A stretch of DNA of 64,000 nucleotides from Blastomyces gilchristii SLH14081 (lineage: Eukaryota; Ascomycota; Eurotiomycetes; Onygenales; Ajellomycetaceae), in NCBI RefSeq assembly GCF_000003855.2, contig NW_003101681.1:5243175-5307174 (forward strand), in the 5' to 3' direction. Below the pieces are notes generated by a model. That model did no database searches. It was not told where the DNA came from and saw nothing but the letters and a program-made list of their open reading frames with translations. Made by a program: the position numbers and the translations under genes. Positions 46,156-58,851 of the stretch are shown piece after piece. Position 1 is the stretch's first letter, and each line of letters opens with the position of its first letter.

Positions 46156-49100
46156 TCTGAAAGTATACTGTATATCATACAGGATCTGAAAGTGAAGAAA
46201 ACTAAGATAAAGAATATTTAGAAGAACAAGTGTATGAAGAAGCTTCTGAAGAAGTATGAAAAGATCTTCTGAACAGATCTTTCATCAGAATTGCTGTCAG
46301 AACAAGAATTCATACATGAGATTAATATAGAAGACACAAAATTAGTCAATCAGAATGTGTACTCTCTGTCATAAACATATCTTGAAGAACAGAAGTGTCA
46401 GATCACAGACCTTCTAGAATATAATCTTATACAACTCTTATTAAGTATATAAGGCTTTCCAGTTCTATTCATGAAGAAGATGGATGAGAAGTGATGAATA
46501 TGTATTGATTATCAAGCACTTAATAAGCTTATAATCAAGAATGAATATTCACTGTTATGAATTTAATAACAGTTAAATACAGTTGAAAACACCTGATATC
46601 TATTGAAGATTAATCTTCTCTCAGAATACTGATAGATTCATATAGATGAACTGTCAGTTCTGTGAACTGTGTTTAATATGCAATGAAGAAAGTTTGAATT
46701 TCTAATAATATCATTCAGTCTAATAAATACATCTGTTATCTTTCAAATGATGATGAATACAATTCTTCATAAACAGAATGAAATCTCATGCCTTATATAT
46801 CTTGATGATATTCTAGTCTTTTCAAACTCATATAATGAATATCTGAAGTATCTTAATGAAGTGCTTACAACTCTGACAGAGCATAAGCTCTATATCAAAT
46901 TAACAAAGTGTGTGTTTGAAATGAAAGAGTTGAAGTTCATAGAATATGTAGTGAATAATGACTGTATACACCTCATTCTGAAGAAATTGAATATCATAGT
47001 AAATTAATCACAGCTGAGAAATATACATCATGTATAATAGTTTCTTGAGTTAATCTCATATTATCACAGATTTATCAAGAATTTCATATGAATATCTGCA
47101 TCACTCTCAGATCTCTTAAGAGAAATAGATGCAAATCTGTGAAAGAAGAAGTTTTATTCAATCATCTGAAATATCATATGTGAAGAGGCTTTTCTCACAC
47201 TGAGAAAATGTGTAATAACATTCTCAGTGCTGATTCAATCAGATCATGATAAATCTTTCTACATTGAGATGAACATATCTAAATAAGCTATCAGAGATGC
47301 TTTTCTACAGATAAGTAAGAACAGCAAGCTGCATCTGATGATGTACAATGATAGGAAACTATCAGATGCTGAGCTCAATTACTCAGTGTATGAAAAGAAA
47401 TTGCTAGTGATCAAGCACACACTGACATTATGAAATAGATATATTAACAACAGATATATGATAATAGTGATCACAGATTATAAAAGCCTTGTCTATCTAC
47501 AATCAATGATAAAATCTTTCAAATACTTAGCATGTTGAATCTCAGAGTTTCAAGTGTATAATCTTCATATCAAATACTGAAAGAGATTGAACACTGTGAT
47601 ATCTGATACAATCAGTTGCAGATCTGATTTCATGAGTGAGAGTTCTGTGAATCAGATATAAGAGAAGTTTATGTTAAACATGCTGAGAGAGTGTAAGAAA
47701 TCAGAATAAGTGAACATCATAATCTCTCACTTGAAGAATGACAAGATATTAGATAATAAGCATCTTATAAGAGTAGTAGAAGAGATGCTTCTGAACTTCA
47801 AGCTGAGAAAATTGAAAAATGACATTGTGCTTTATCATGATCTAGAATATGTAAAAGCTCTCTATCTAGAATCTTTATTTAGACATGACTTGATGACTTG
47901 CATGCATAAGAAATTCAGTCACTTAGAAAGCTCTGAACTCATAAGTATACTCAAATCAAGAGTATACTGGCTAAGCATAGCTGAGAATATTCAGATGTAT
48001 ACTCACAAGTGTCTGAATTATCAGGTTGTGAAAGAATCTAAGAAAGGATTAGAATATAAGAAAGTATAATATCAGATGAAGTGTATAATACAACTGTTTA
48101 AATAATGAAGAGTAAACCTTATAGATATATTACTGCAAATGTCAAATGAAAATTGATGAATAATTACTGCTATTGATTACACTACTGACTGATCAGTTGT
48201 GAAAGCAGTTTCAGAGATAACAGAGAAGATAGTGATGAAGTTTCTACACAATGAGATCTATATCAACTATAGAATACTGTGTGAGATTCTAACTGATAAC
48301 AGTGCAAATCTTGTAGAAGAAGTGATGAGGCATTTTATAAGTCAGTTACAGACAAGATATTGTAGAACAATGCTATATTACTCATAGATAAACAGGAAAG
48401 TGAAACACTTGAATGAAATCTTGAGTAACATGCTGATGAAATATCTAGTGAGTAAGTCTATAAGATTATGAAATGAATATCTCAGTCAGGTGCTATTAGC
48501 CATGTGAATTCAGCAGCATGTAGTCTTCAAGTGTTTATTATTCTATCTGTTGTATGAATTGCATCTACGCATTCTGAAGAATGCTTCAGAAAAGATGAGA
48601 AAGAGAATAGCAGTTACAGATGCAGTAGTAGCAGTTACAGACACAACAGTTATAAATATAGAACTAAGATTGAAAGAGATCAGTCACACATATACAAAAG
48701 TTAATAAGTTACTTCTGAACTGAGCAATTCAATTGAAAAGAATACAAGACTCACTAGTTAAGAAATTGAGTCTTAAGATAAAAATATAAGTTCTTGTATA
48801 CAATAAGAGCTCTGAGAAGTTTCAATCTAGATGGTTTGAGCTATATAAAATACTCAAATCACATTCTCTGAGAATATATACATTGAAAGAACCAGAGAGA
48901 CAGATCTTATACAACTTAATAAATAATTCATGACTTATAAAAGCAAAGATACAAGATCTGAGTGAATTATAATTATTCATAGCACTATTATTAGTATTGA
49001 AAAAGAAGAGACTTATAATTAAAAAGTCTTACAAAGTAAGAGAAATTATAGATGCTTATAAATCAGATAATCTTACTTATTCTGATCTTTTCACAATTAT

Positions 49101-49700
49101 AAGAAAAGAATGAGAAGAAATGAAGAAATCAGATGAATATCATACTTTAATAAGTAATAAGACTGTAGTCAGTTGTATGATAATATGCTGCAGATAGCAG
49201 ATATAACACAGTAAAGAGCAGTCTCAAAGCAGCAGACTTATATGTGAGTCAGATTACAGAAGAAAAAGGAATTCAGAGTTGAATTTAACTGTTTATATCA
49301 GTTCAATTATAAAGACAACAGAGAATGAAGTATCTGAAATATCTGTAGATATATGAGATCAAGCTATCTTAACCTCTGAACACACTTAGAGATCAGGTAA
49401 GATTAGTTTCAATGAGCTGTTTACTATAGTGATCTGAGCAGGTAAAGAGAGACAGTATAATATATGAGACAGAATTATAAAAGATGAAAGCTGCTGAATC
49501 TAGTCACTGAATGCTGTATTATATAGAGATTATGTAAGAGTAGTGACTAGCAGATAAAGAAAAAATGTAAGAAAAGAAAAGAGATAATAAATTAATTATT
49601 AACTATAAGAGTCAGCTGTAAAAGACAAATGTTATTATATATATCTTATTCATTTTCATACACTATATATTAATCTATTTTCAATGCCACATCACCTGAA
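46156..49700 (+). pseudogene. Ty3-C2 pol remnant: RT, RNase H, integrase
   Basis: RT lies at about 46400-47000. The stretch 46747-47007 is open and keeps the catalytic box YLDDILVFS (near 46797), the only unaltered Y-L-D-D among the Ty3 copies here. RNase H follows with ELNYSVYEKKLLVIKH (47374-47420). The integrase zinc domain is in 47885-48030, with the second Cys of C-x2-C changed to Tyr (KCLNYQ). The integrase core follows (ITAIDYTTD near 48165, EILTDNSANLVEE near 48275-48320). The tail after the core has no recognisable chromodomain. Many stops elsewhere. Confidence 0.88.
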
Positions 49701-49779
49701 AAACATTAAAAATAAAGAAAATCTTATAACTTGAGATTCACAAGAGATTTGAGAGCTGTAAGCTGCTCTTATAACAATG

Positions 49780-51345
49780 TCACACATGTCTCTGATTTCT
49801 CTATCACTCTGTGTATGACATTAATATCATTTATTGCAAGATTGGCTGGAATACTAATATAGAAATGTATACATGTACAGGTAGAAAAATTGAAGAAGAG
49901 CATGAAACTTGCAGAATCAGAAGTCAGAGCAGAGAAGACAGAGATGAAAGAAATAAAAGAAGAAGAAGATACAGAACTGAATGAATAACAGCAGAAGTCA
50001 CTTGAGACTGAATACTTATAATCTGATGTGCACACAACCTTCTCTGCAGAGAAGAAAGAGAAAGTGATAGAAGAAGCTTGAAAGTGAGAGAGAGTAGTCT
50101 CAACAGTGTTATCATCTTCAATTAAAATGACCTCTGACACTGAAGTAACTAAGAACTATTATTAGTGTACAAAAATCACAAAATCAGAGATGAGAATAGT
50201 TACTGAATGAACACTCACTGATCTTAAAGTTGTACATATAATTACAACATGCACAAGACTTCTTGAGAAGAGAGAGAGAAACATGAGAAAATGCAGAAAA
50301 CAGAATATAGTGTATGAATGACTTATTCTCATGATGATATCTCAGACAAGATATTCAAGTCTCACACTTATAAGTGTAAAAAAGTATAACATCTGCATTT
50401 CTGTTTCTGAAAACACAGATATCTTTCATCTGTATTACAAAGTTGAACAATAGATGTCAGAGAATAGACTGATACAGATCTATTATTTCAAAAGAATTCA
50501 TTAGAGTAAATATCTCTGTGATGTTAAACTTTACAGTTATGAAAAGTTTCTTAATATCTGTGAATGTCATGATTTTGTGTACAGTAAAACTCAAAACAAT
50601 TTTCTCTAAGAACAGAAAAATCAGCATCAGAAAAAAAAAAAATGAAAAAGAAAAAGACTTACAATCTCAATACTGTTGAAAGAGAAGATGATTCTCTGAT
50701 ATAAATGAATAATTGTTTTATCATGAATATTTGAAATGAATATAATAATTGATGTTCATAACTGAGCTTTAAATAGTTATGTTGTATACAGTCTTTATAC
50801 AATAAATTATTCTGAGAGTCAGCAAGAAGAGTGAAAGTGTATACACTGAGAAATATAGTTTATTAAGTCTACATAACATCTCCTTGAAACAGGGAGAGCT
50901 GATAATGAAAGCAGAGATGATAAAACCAGAAGTAGTAGAAGTAAGAGTTATGGAAACAGAGGTAGCAGAAGTGAGAGAACCAGACACAGAGACAGATGTA
51001 GAAGATTGAGAGAGAGTGACAGAGAAAGAAACAGAGAGAACAGAGAGAGACACAGAAGACTCAGTTATATATAACACAGACAATTTCTTCATTATTACAT
51101 TCTTCAAGTTCTCAACTAATAATTCAACATTGAGTTCACTATTATCAGTGAATGCAGATCTGTCAACACATGAAGATTCTACATGAATAAAAAAAAAAAA
51201 AAAAAAAAAAAAAACATATCAGTATCTGCATTTATGCAAAATTATGTCAGAAAACATGATTAGAAGCTCACTAAGAAGAAAAAATGCTTGAGAATGTATG
51301 AGAAGATGAAGAAGATGTGTCATTCATAGTAATATGTTCTAGTGA
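49780..51345 (+). pseudogene. Ty3-C2 extra coding-like region after pol
   Basis: On the plus strand near 49880-49985 it reads VEKLKKSMKLAESEVRAEKTEM, a heptad-like charged stretch. Near 50925-51085 it reads EVREPDTETDVED and a further E/T/V-rich part. A poly-A run at 51188-51214, in the lysine frame, then leads to HISVSAFMQNYVRKHD. The same succession occurs in Ty3-C1 (55610-57148). It follows pol on the same strand. Family unknown. The minus-strand serine-rich frames at 49769-50140 and 50769-51107 are complements of these. Confidence 0.45.
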
Positions 51346-51630
51346 TTGTTAGAAGATAAACAAGTTCTGATCATGTTTCATAATGTATTACACTTACTGC
51401 TAATAAACTGTCTGATATGAGCACTATGATAATGCTTGTTGTGAGAATAGAGAGATCATTATCAGAAATGTGTACAATGTGATAGATAAACAGATAGAAG
51501 GTGTTGAACAGAAGAAGAAAGCAGTAATCTTGAATGAAATGATGATGATGTTTGATAATGATGATGATGAAGAAGATGATTGAAGAATGAGAAAAGTTAG
51601 TGAATAAGTGATGTAATATAGTAAAAGTTT

Positions 51631-51858
51631 ATTATTATTATTATTATTATTCTTCAATTATAGATGTATGCAGTCAGAGACTATGACATCTACCTGAGAA
51701 CTTTTAGTTCTCAGGGTTTTTCCTATATCTGTAAAGTTAACTATTATACATTCATCAATTTCAGATATGCAAAATCAGAAAATTCCAGCTCAGAATACAA
51801 AAACTGTTTACAAATTGCAGTGTTTTAACATCTTCTGATACTTTGAAATCATTTGACA
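51631..51858 (-). mobile_element. LINE-c, 228-bp LINE 3' tail
   Basis: Reads on the minus strand and ends in the (AAT)n tail, which appears as ATT units at 51631-51650. Flanked by TAGTAAAAGTTT (51619-51630) and TAGTGAAAGTTT (51859-51870). The empty site is in Ty3-C1 near 57431. Severely 5'-truncated, containing 3' untranslated sequence only. Confidence 0.93.
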
Positions 51859-52009
51859 TAGTGAAAGTTTCTTTATGAGAGTGTATACAGAACACTAGTC
51901 AAATCAGAGATAGATTACAGAATCATGAACACTAGTAGCCTGCTAATCTGCATGAAGCTAGAATAGATGTTATGATCACATAAGTGTGACTGAATCTGAT
52001 GAGAGAGAA

Positions 52010-52176
52010 TGTGGTTCAGAAGAATGTACAACTGTTGAATAATAACACAGCCGCTTCTGAACTTGCTTATAAATGTAAAGAGGCCATAGCGGCCACTAAT
52101 TAATTTAGTGTACAATATATAAGAAGCCGGTGTACGCCTGTAATCATACGCTGGCTCAAGAAACCTTAGAATCACA
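52010..52176 (+). repeat. 3' LTR of Ty3-C2
   Basis: 167 bp, TGTGGTTC to GAATCACA. It keeps some CpGs (GCCGGTGTACGCC). The region before it (51345-52009) holds LINE-c and nothing else I can support. Confidence 0.93.
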
Positions 52177-52180
52177 CAAT

Positions 52181-55100
52181 CAGAATGCATACTCTCTGTC
52201 ACAAACACATCTTGAAGAACAGAAGTATCAGATCACAGATCTTCTAGAACATAATTTCATACAATTCTCATTAAGCATGTGAGACTTTTCAGTTCTATTT
52301 GTGAAAAAGATGAATGAGAAGTGATGAATGTATATCAATTATCAAGCACTTAATAAGCTTACAATCAAGAATGAATATTCACTGTCATAGATTCAACAAC
52401 AGTTGAATACAGTTGAAAACACTTAATATCTATCAAAGATTAATCTTCTCTCAGAATACTGACAGATCTGTATAGATGAACTGTCAGTTCTGTGAACTGT
52501 GTTTAATATGTAATAAGAGAAGTTCAAATTTCTGACAATGTCATTCAGTCTAACAAATGTATCTGTCATCTTTCAAATGATGATGAATACAATTTTTCAT
52601 AAACAGAATGAAATCTCATGTCTTGTATATCTTGATAACATTTTAGTCTTTTCAAACTCATATAACAAATATCTGAAGCATCTCAATGAAGTGCTTATAA
52701 CTCTGGCAGAGTATAAGCTCTATATCAAATCAACAAAGTATGTGTTTGAAATAGAAGAGTTGAAGTTCATAGAACATGTAGTGAGTAATAACTGTATATA
52801 TCTCATCTCAGAGAAATTGAATATCATAGTAAATTGACTGTAGCTAAGAAATGTACATCATGTACAACAGTTTCTTAAGTTAATCTCATATTACTGCAGA
52901 TTCATCAAGGATTTCATATAAATATCTGTATCACTCTCAGATCTCTTAAGAGAAACAGATACAAATCTGTGAAAGAAGAAGTTTTATTTAATTATCTGAA
53001 ATGTTACATGCAAAGAGGCTTTTCTCACACTGAGAGAATATGTAATAACATTCTCAGTGCTTATTTAATCAGATTGTAATAAACTGTTCTATATTGAGAC
53101 AGACATATTTGAATAAGCTATCAGAGGCACTCTTCTACAGATGAGCAAGAATGACAAGCTGCACTCAGTGATGTACAATGATAGAAAACTATCAGACACT
53201 GAGCTCAATTATTCAGTGCATGAAAAGAAATTACTAGCAATTAAACACACACTGACATTGTGAGATAGATATATTAATAATAGACATACAATAACAGTGA
53301 TCACAGATTACAAAAGCCTTATCTATCTATAATTAATAATAAAACCTTTTAAACACTTAGTATATTGAATCTCAGAGTTTCAAGCATATAATCTTCAGAT
53401 TAAATATCAAAAGAGATCAGACACTGTGATATCTGATGCAATCAGTCACAGACTCAATTTCATGAGTGAGAGTTCTATGAATTAGATATAAGAGAAGTTT
53501 GCATTAAACATACTGAGAGAATACAAGGAATCAGAATGAGTGAACACAATGATCTCTTGCTTAGAGAACAGCAAGATATCAGATGACAAACATCTTATAA
53601 AAGTAGTAGAAGAGATGATTTCAAACTTCAAGCTGAGAAAATTAAAAAATAATGTTATGCTTTACTGTGATCTAGAATATGCAGAAGCTCTCTATCTAGA
53701 ATATTTATTTAGACATGACTTGATGACTCACATGCACAAGGAATTCAGTCACTTAGAAAGCTCTGACCTTATAAGCATACTCAAATCAAGAGTATACTGA
53801 TCAAGCATGGCTGAGGACATTCAGATGTATACTTATAAGTGCCTGAATTATCAGGTCATAAAAGAATCTAAGAAAGAGTTAGAATGCAAGAAAGCACATT
53901 ATCAGATAAAGTGTATAATACAACTGTTCAAACAATGAGAGATGAATCTCATAGACATATTACTATAAATATCAAATAAAAATTGATGAATAATCACTGC
54001 TATTGATTACACTACTGACTGACTAGTTACAAAAGCAGTTTCAGAGATGATAGAGAAGATAGTGACAAAGTTTCTACATGATGAAATCTATATCAACTAT
54101 AAAATACTATGTGAGATTCTAACTGATAATGATGCAAATCTTGTAGAAGAAGTGATGAGGTATTTCATGAGTTAGTTATAGATAAGATATTGTAGAACAA
54201 CATCATATCATCTGCAGATAAATAGAAAAGTGAAATACTTGAATGAAATCTTTAGCAACATGCTGATAAAATATCTAGTGAGTAAGTCTACAAGATTATG
54301 AGATGAATATCTCAGTCAGACACTATTAGTCATGTGAATTCAGCAGCATGCAGTCTTCAAGTATTTATTATTCTATCTGTTGTATGAATTGCATCCATGC
54401 ATCTCAGAGAATACTTCAGAAAAGATGAGAGAGAGAACAGTAGTTACAGACACAGCAGTAGTAGTTGCAGATACAACAGTTATAAATGCAGAATCAAGAT
54501 TGAAAGAGATCAGCCACACACATGCAAAAGCTAACAAGTTACTTCTGAATTAAGTAATTCAATTGAAAAGAATACAAGACTTACTAGTTAAGAAATTGAG
54601 TCTCAAGATGAGAATATGAGTTCTTATACATAATGAGAGCTCTGAGAAGTTTCAATCTAGATGGTTTGAGTTATATAAAATACTTAAATCACATTCTCTG
54701 AAAACATATACATTGAAAGAATTAGAGAGACAGGTCTTATATAACTTAATAAATAATTCATAACTTATGAAAGCAAAGATGTAAGATCTGAGTGAATTAT
54801 AATTATTCACAGCACTATTATCAGCATTGAAAAAGAAGAGACTTATAATTGAAAAGTCTCACAAAGTAAGAGAAATCATAGACACTTACAAATCAGATGA
54901 TCTTACTTATTTCAATCTTTTTATAATTATAAGAAAAGAATGAGAAGAAATGAAGAAATCAGATGAATATCATACTTTAATAAGTAATGAGACTGTAGTC
55001 AGTTGTATGATAATGTGCTGTAGATAGCAGATATAACACAGTAAAGAGCAGTCTCAAAGCAGCAGACTTATATGTGAGTCAGATTGCAGAAGAAAAAGGA

Positions 55101-55520
55101 ATTCAGAGTTGAATTTAACTGTTTATATCAGTTCAATTATAAAGACAACAGAGAATGAAGTATCTAAAACATCTGTAGATATATGAGATCAAGCTATCTT
55201 AACCTCTGAGAACACTCAGAGATCAGATGAGATTAGTTTCAATGAGCTGTTTACTATAGTGATCTAAGTGAGTGAAGAGAGACAGTATAATGTATGAGAC
55301 AGAATCATAAAAGATGAAAGCTGTCAAACCTAGTCACTGAACACTGTATTATATAGAGATTGTATAAGAGTAGTGACTAGCAGACAAAGAAAAAGTGTAA
55401 GAAAAGAAAAGAGATAATGAATTGATCATCAACTGTAAGAGTCAGCTGTAAAAGACAAATGTTATTATACACATCTTATTCATTTTTATACACTACATAT
55501 TAATCTATTTTCAATGCCAC
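52181..55520 (+). pseudogene. Ty3-C1 pol remnant, continued
   Basis: Continues Ty3-C1 after Ty3-C2 and is colinear with 46340-49700. RT has YLDNILVFS (near 52625), the second catalytic Asp now Asn, inside the open stretch 52538-52837. The integrase zinc domain lies in 53700-53865 and the core near 53995-54165. Stops are at largely different places from Ty3-C2, so the two copies were mutated separately. Confidence 0.88.
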
Positions 55521-55609
55521 ATTACTCAAAAAACATCAAAAACAAAGGAAATCTCAAAACTCAAGGTCTGTAAGAGATTTGAGAGCTGCAAGCTACTCTT
55601 ATAACAATA

Positions 55610-57148
55610 TCATGTATATCTTCAATTTCTCTATCACTCTATATACAACATTAATGTCATTTATTGCAAGATTGACTGAAATGCCAATATAGAAATGTGT
55701 ACATATACAGGTAGAAAAATTGAAGAAGAGTGTGAGATTCACAGAATTAGAAGTCAGAGCAGAGAGAGTGAAGATAGAAGAAATAGAAGAAGAAGAAGAT
55801 ATAGAATCAGATAAATAACAGTAGAAGTCACTCAGAGCTGAACACTTATAACTCAGTATGTACACAATCTTCTCTGCAGAGAAGGAAGAGAAAGTGACAG
55901 AAGAAGCTTGAGAGTGAAAGAGAATAGTCTCAGTGACATTGTCATCTTCAATTAAAATGATCTCTGACACTGAAGCAACTAAGAACTATTATTAGTGTAT
56001 AAAAACTGCAAAATCAGACATGAAAACAGTTATTAAATAAACACCTGCTGATCTTAGAGTTGTATGTATAATTACAACATGCATGAGACTTCTCAGAAAG
56101 AGAGAGAGAAATACAGAGAAATACAGAAAGTAGAATACAGTGTGTGAATAGCTTATTCTCACAACAACATCTCAGATAAGATGTACAAGTCTCATATCTA
56201 TAAGTGTAAAAGAGTACAATATCTGCATTCTCATTTCTGAAAATATAAATATCTTTCATCTGTATCATGAAGTCAGACAACAGATATCAGAGAATAGGTT
56301 AATACAGATCTATTATTCTGAAGAAATTTATCAGAGTGAATATCTCTGTAATATTGAACTTTACAGTTATGAAAAGTGTCTTAGTATCTGTGAATATCAT
56401 AACTTTGTGCATAGTAAAACTCATAACAATTTTCTCTAAGAACAGGAAAATCAGCATTAGAAAGAAAAGATGAAAAAGAAAAAGACTTACAATCTCAACA
56501 CTGTTGAGAGAGAAAGTGATTCTCTGATATAAATGAATAATTGTCTTATTACAAATATTTAAAATAAATATAATAATCAGCATCTGTGACTGAGCTTCAG
56601 ATAGTTATATTATACACAGTCTTTATACAATAAATTGTTCTGAGAGTTAGTAAGAAGAGTGAGAGTGTATACACTGAAAAACATGATTTATTAAGTCTAT
56701 ACAACATCTTCTTGAAATGAGAAGAGCTGATAATAAAAGCAGAGACAGTAAAACCAGAAGTAGCAGAAGTAAGAGTCATGGGAACAGAAGTAGCAGAAGC
56801 AGGAGAATCAGACACAGAGACAGGTGTAGAAGATTGAGAGAGAGTAGCAGAGAAAGAAACAGAGAGAGTAGAGAAGAACACAGAAGATCTGATTATATAT
56901 AACATAAGCAATTTCTTCATTATTATGTTCTTCAAGTTCTCAATCAATGATTCAATATTGAATTCACTATTATCAGCAGATACAGATCTGTCAACACATG
57001 AAGATTCTACACAAATAAAAAAAAAAAAAAACATATCAGCATCTGCATTTATGCAAAATCATGTCAGAAAACATGAGCAGAAGCTCACTGAGAAGAAAAA
57101 ACAGTTGAGAATGTATAAGAAGATAAAGAAGATATGTTATTCATGATA
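55610..57148 (+). pseudogene. Ty3-C1 extra coding-like region after pol
   Basis: Matches 49780-51345. On the plus strand 56740-57146 is a long frame with one stop (after ETGVED), rich in E, V and T, then lysine (57018-57030), then SASAFMQNHVRKHEQKLTEK. An earlier charged stretch lies near 55710-55800. Minus-strand frames at 55599-55970 and 56597-57034 are its complements. From 57149 to 57582 I see only 3' noncoding sequence. Confidence 0.45.
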
Positions 57149-57582
57149 ATATATTCTGATGATCATTAGAAGATAAACAAGTTCTGATTACATTTCACAA
57201 TATATTACACTTACTGTTAATAAACTGCTCAGTATGAGCACTACAATGATGCTTGTTATGAGAACAGAGAGTCATTGCCAGGAACACATATAATGTGATA
57301 GATAGACAAATAGAAAGAGTTAAATAGAAGAAAGAGATAGAAATCTTGAATGAGATAATAGCATTTAATAATGATAATGATGAAGAAGATGATTGAAGAA
57401 TGAGAAAAGTTAGTAAATGAGTGATGTAATATAGTGAAAGTTTCTTTGTGAGAGTGTATGTAAGACACTAGCTGAATCAGAGATAGGTCACAGAATTGTA
57501 AACACTAGTGACACACTAATCTGCATGAAGCTAGGGTGGACATCATGATTATGTAAGTGTGACTGAATCTGATGAGAGAGAA

Positions 57583-57749
57583 TGTAATTCAGAAGAATGT
57601 ATAACTGTCAGATAATAACACAGTCACTTCTGAACTTACTTATGAATGTAAAGAGGTCATAGCAGCCACTAACTAATTTAGTATATGATATATAAGAAGC
57701 CGGCGTACGCCTGTAATCATATGCTGACTCAAGCAACCTTTGAATCACA
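57583..57749 (+). repeat. 3' LTR of Ty3-C1
   Basis: 167 bp, TGTAATTC to GAATCACA, followed by the TSD CTGC. Its first half is CpG-free; its second half keeps GCCGGCGTACGCC. Confidence 0.93.
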
Positions 57750-58851
57750 CTGCTATAATCACTGTAACTTTATTAAGAAATATTCATTATAAACTGATTA
57801 TAACTCTGATGAAATTTTCTGACATCTGAAGTCATCAGAATACAGATAATAAAAGAAAAATAATCAGAAAATTACTACTGAGCTGATAAGTTACTCTAGT
57901 AGATAATAATTTTTAATAACATTAACTTTCTAATTTGAAGAAAATCATGTGAAAATAATCATATATTAGTACTCTGATTTCACAACTCTTATCTAATAAC
58001 TTCTATAAATAATTACTTCATATATGTATATCTCTGAATCTTTCTCTTTGATTAATTGAAAACTCTGAATTCTGAACACTTCTTCAAATACTTAATTCAA
58101 ATCTTTATATTTCATATCAATCATGTCTTCAGTTCAATCTTGAGATACATTACAAAGCTAATATATAATATCTAGAATCAGAGTTGAAAAATTATTAAAG
58201 AGTGTCTCTTACAGTAAATGTATAAACTAGTATAAACAATCTTACATTTATAAGAGTTATATATTATTACATTGATGAGAACTAAACTTATTAAAAGACA
58301 TTAATTGAATTTGAATCATTGATCAGTAGTTATACTGAGAATTATATAACAGAGATATTAATGACAGTGATTAAAAATGACTATTGAGATATTAGTTTCA
58401 GTCTTCTTACAATTATAACTGATAATGCTGTGAATAACTACACTATGATAAAGAGCTTGAAGTAAAAATTGACTTTTGCATTTCTGAAATGATAAACAAG
58501 GTCATATTCTCTGCATTGCTCATATGGTTCAACTTGTAATATAAACACTGATAAAGAATCTTAACATTAAGATAATAAATAATGAGATGACTGATTCTTG
58601 AGATGAGAATGAGATGAAAGTACTTACTGAAGTAACTTTTATATTCACTTTATAAAAGATAATGTTTTTTAATAACACTTTTTAATATTGCTTTTTAATA
58701 ATACTTTTTAATAATACTACTGTCAATTTTGAATAGATTGACTAATAATTTAAATATCACAGATTTGAAACATTGCTAATATAATTTGTATCTTCTCTAA
58801 ATAATAACAATGATTTCATAATATTCAATAAATAAACAAATCAGTCACATC
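57750..58851 (+). pseudogene. hAT-0 transposase, middle part
   Basis: Reverse complement of about 42800-41700 in hAT-2. The coding strand is plus here. It continues hAT-0 from 10776. The ACTGATAATGCTGTGAATAA motif (D-N-A-V-N-N) lies at about 58420-58440, and the H-M-V-Q-L region near 58520. The C-terminal dimerisation domain is cut off by Ty3-B2 at 58852 and must lie beyond the window. Confidence 0.85.

Larger units (their letters stand above)
36990..52176 (+). mobile_element. Ty3-C2, second copy of Ty3-C, inserted in pol of Ty3-C1
   Basis: It starts TGTGATTC at 36990 and ends GAATCACA at 52176, with the 4-bp duplicate CAAT (36986-36989 and 52177-52180). Its own pol carries the uninterrupted target sequence near 46343. 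Nested inside are MITE-1, MITE-2, hAT-2 and LINE-c. Its 5' LTR and gag lie partly in the inverted segment 37577-40572. Confidence 0.9.
10777..57749 (+). mobile_element. Ty3-C1, Ty3/gypsy element with 167-bp LTRs, carrying two nested retrotransposons
   Basis: The 5' LTR (10777-10881 plus 34419-34480) and 3' LTR (57583-57749) are both 167 bp with ends TGTGATTC...GAATCACA. The flanking duplicate is CTGC (10773-10776 and 57750-57753), giving a 4-bp TSD in hAT-0. The empty site is visible in hAT-1 and hAT-2. Inside, Ty3-B1 occupies 10882-34413 in the 5' LTR and Ty3-C2 occupies 36990-52176 in pol. Removing both leaves about 8.2 kb with gag, pol (RT, RNase H, integrase) and a post-pol coding-like region. 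No chromodomain could be recognised in this family. Confidence 0.9.

Noticed and set aside
49769..50140. 123-codon minus-strand frame, repeated as a 123-codon frame at 55599-55970
   Set aside because: At first it looked like a conserved antisense gene. It is the complement of an E/K-rich sense frame: GAA/GAG/AGA codons become serine, phenylalanine and leucine codons, which C-to-T mutation rarely turns into stops. The same holds for 50769-51107 and 56597-57034.
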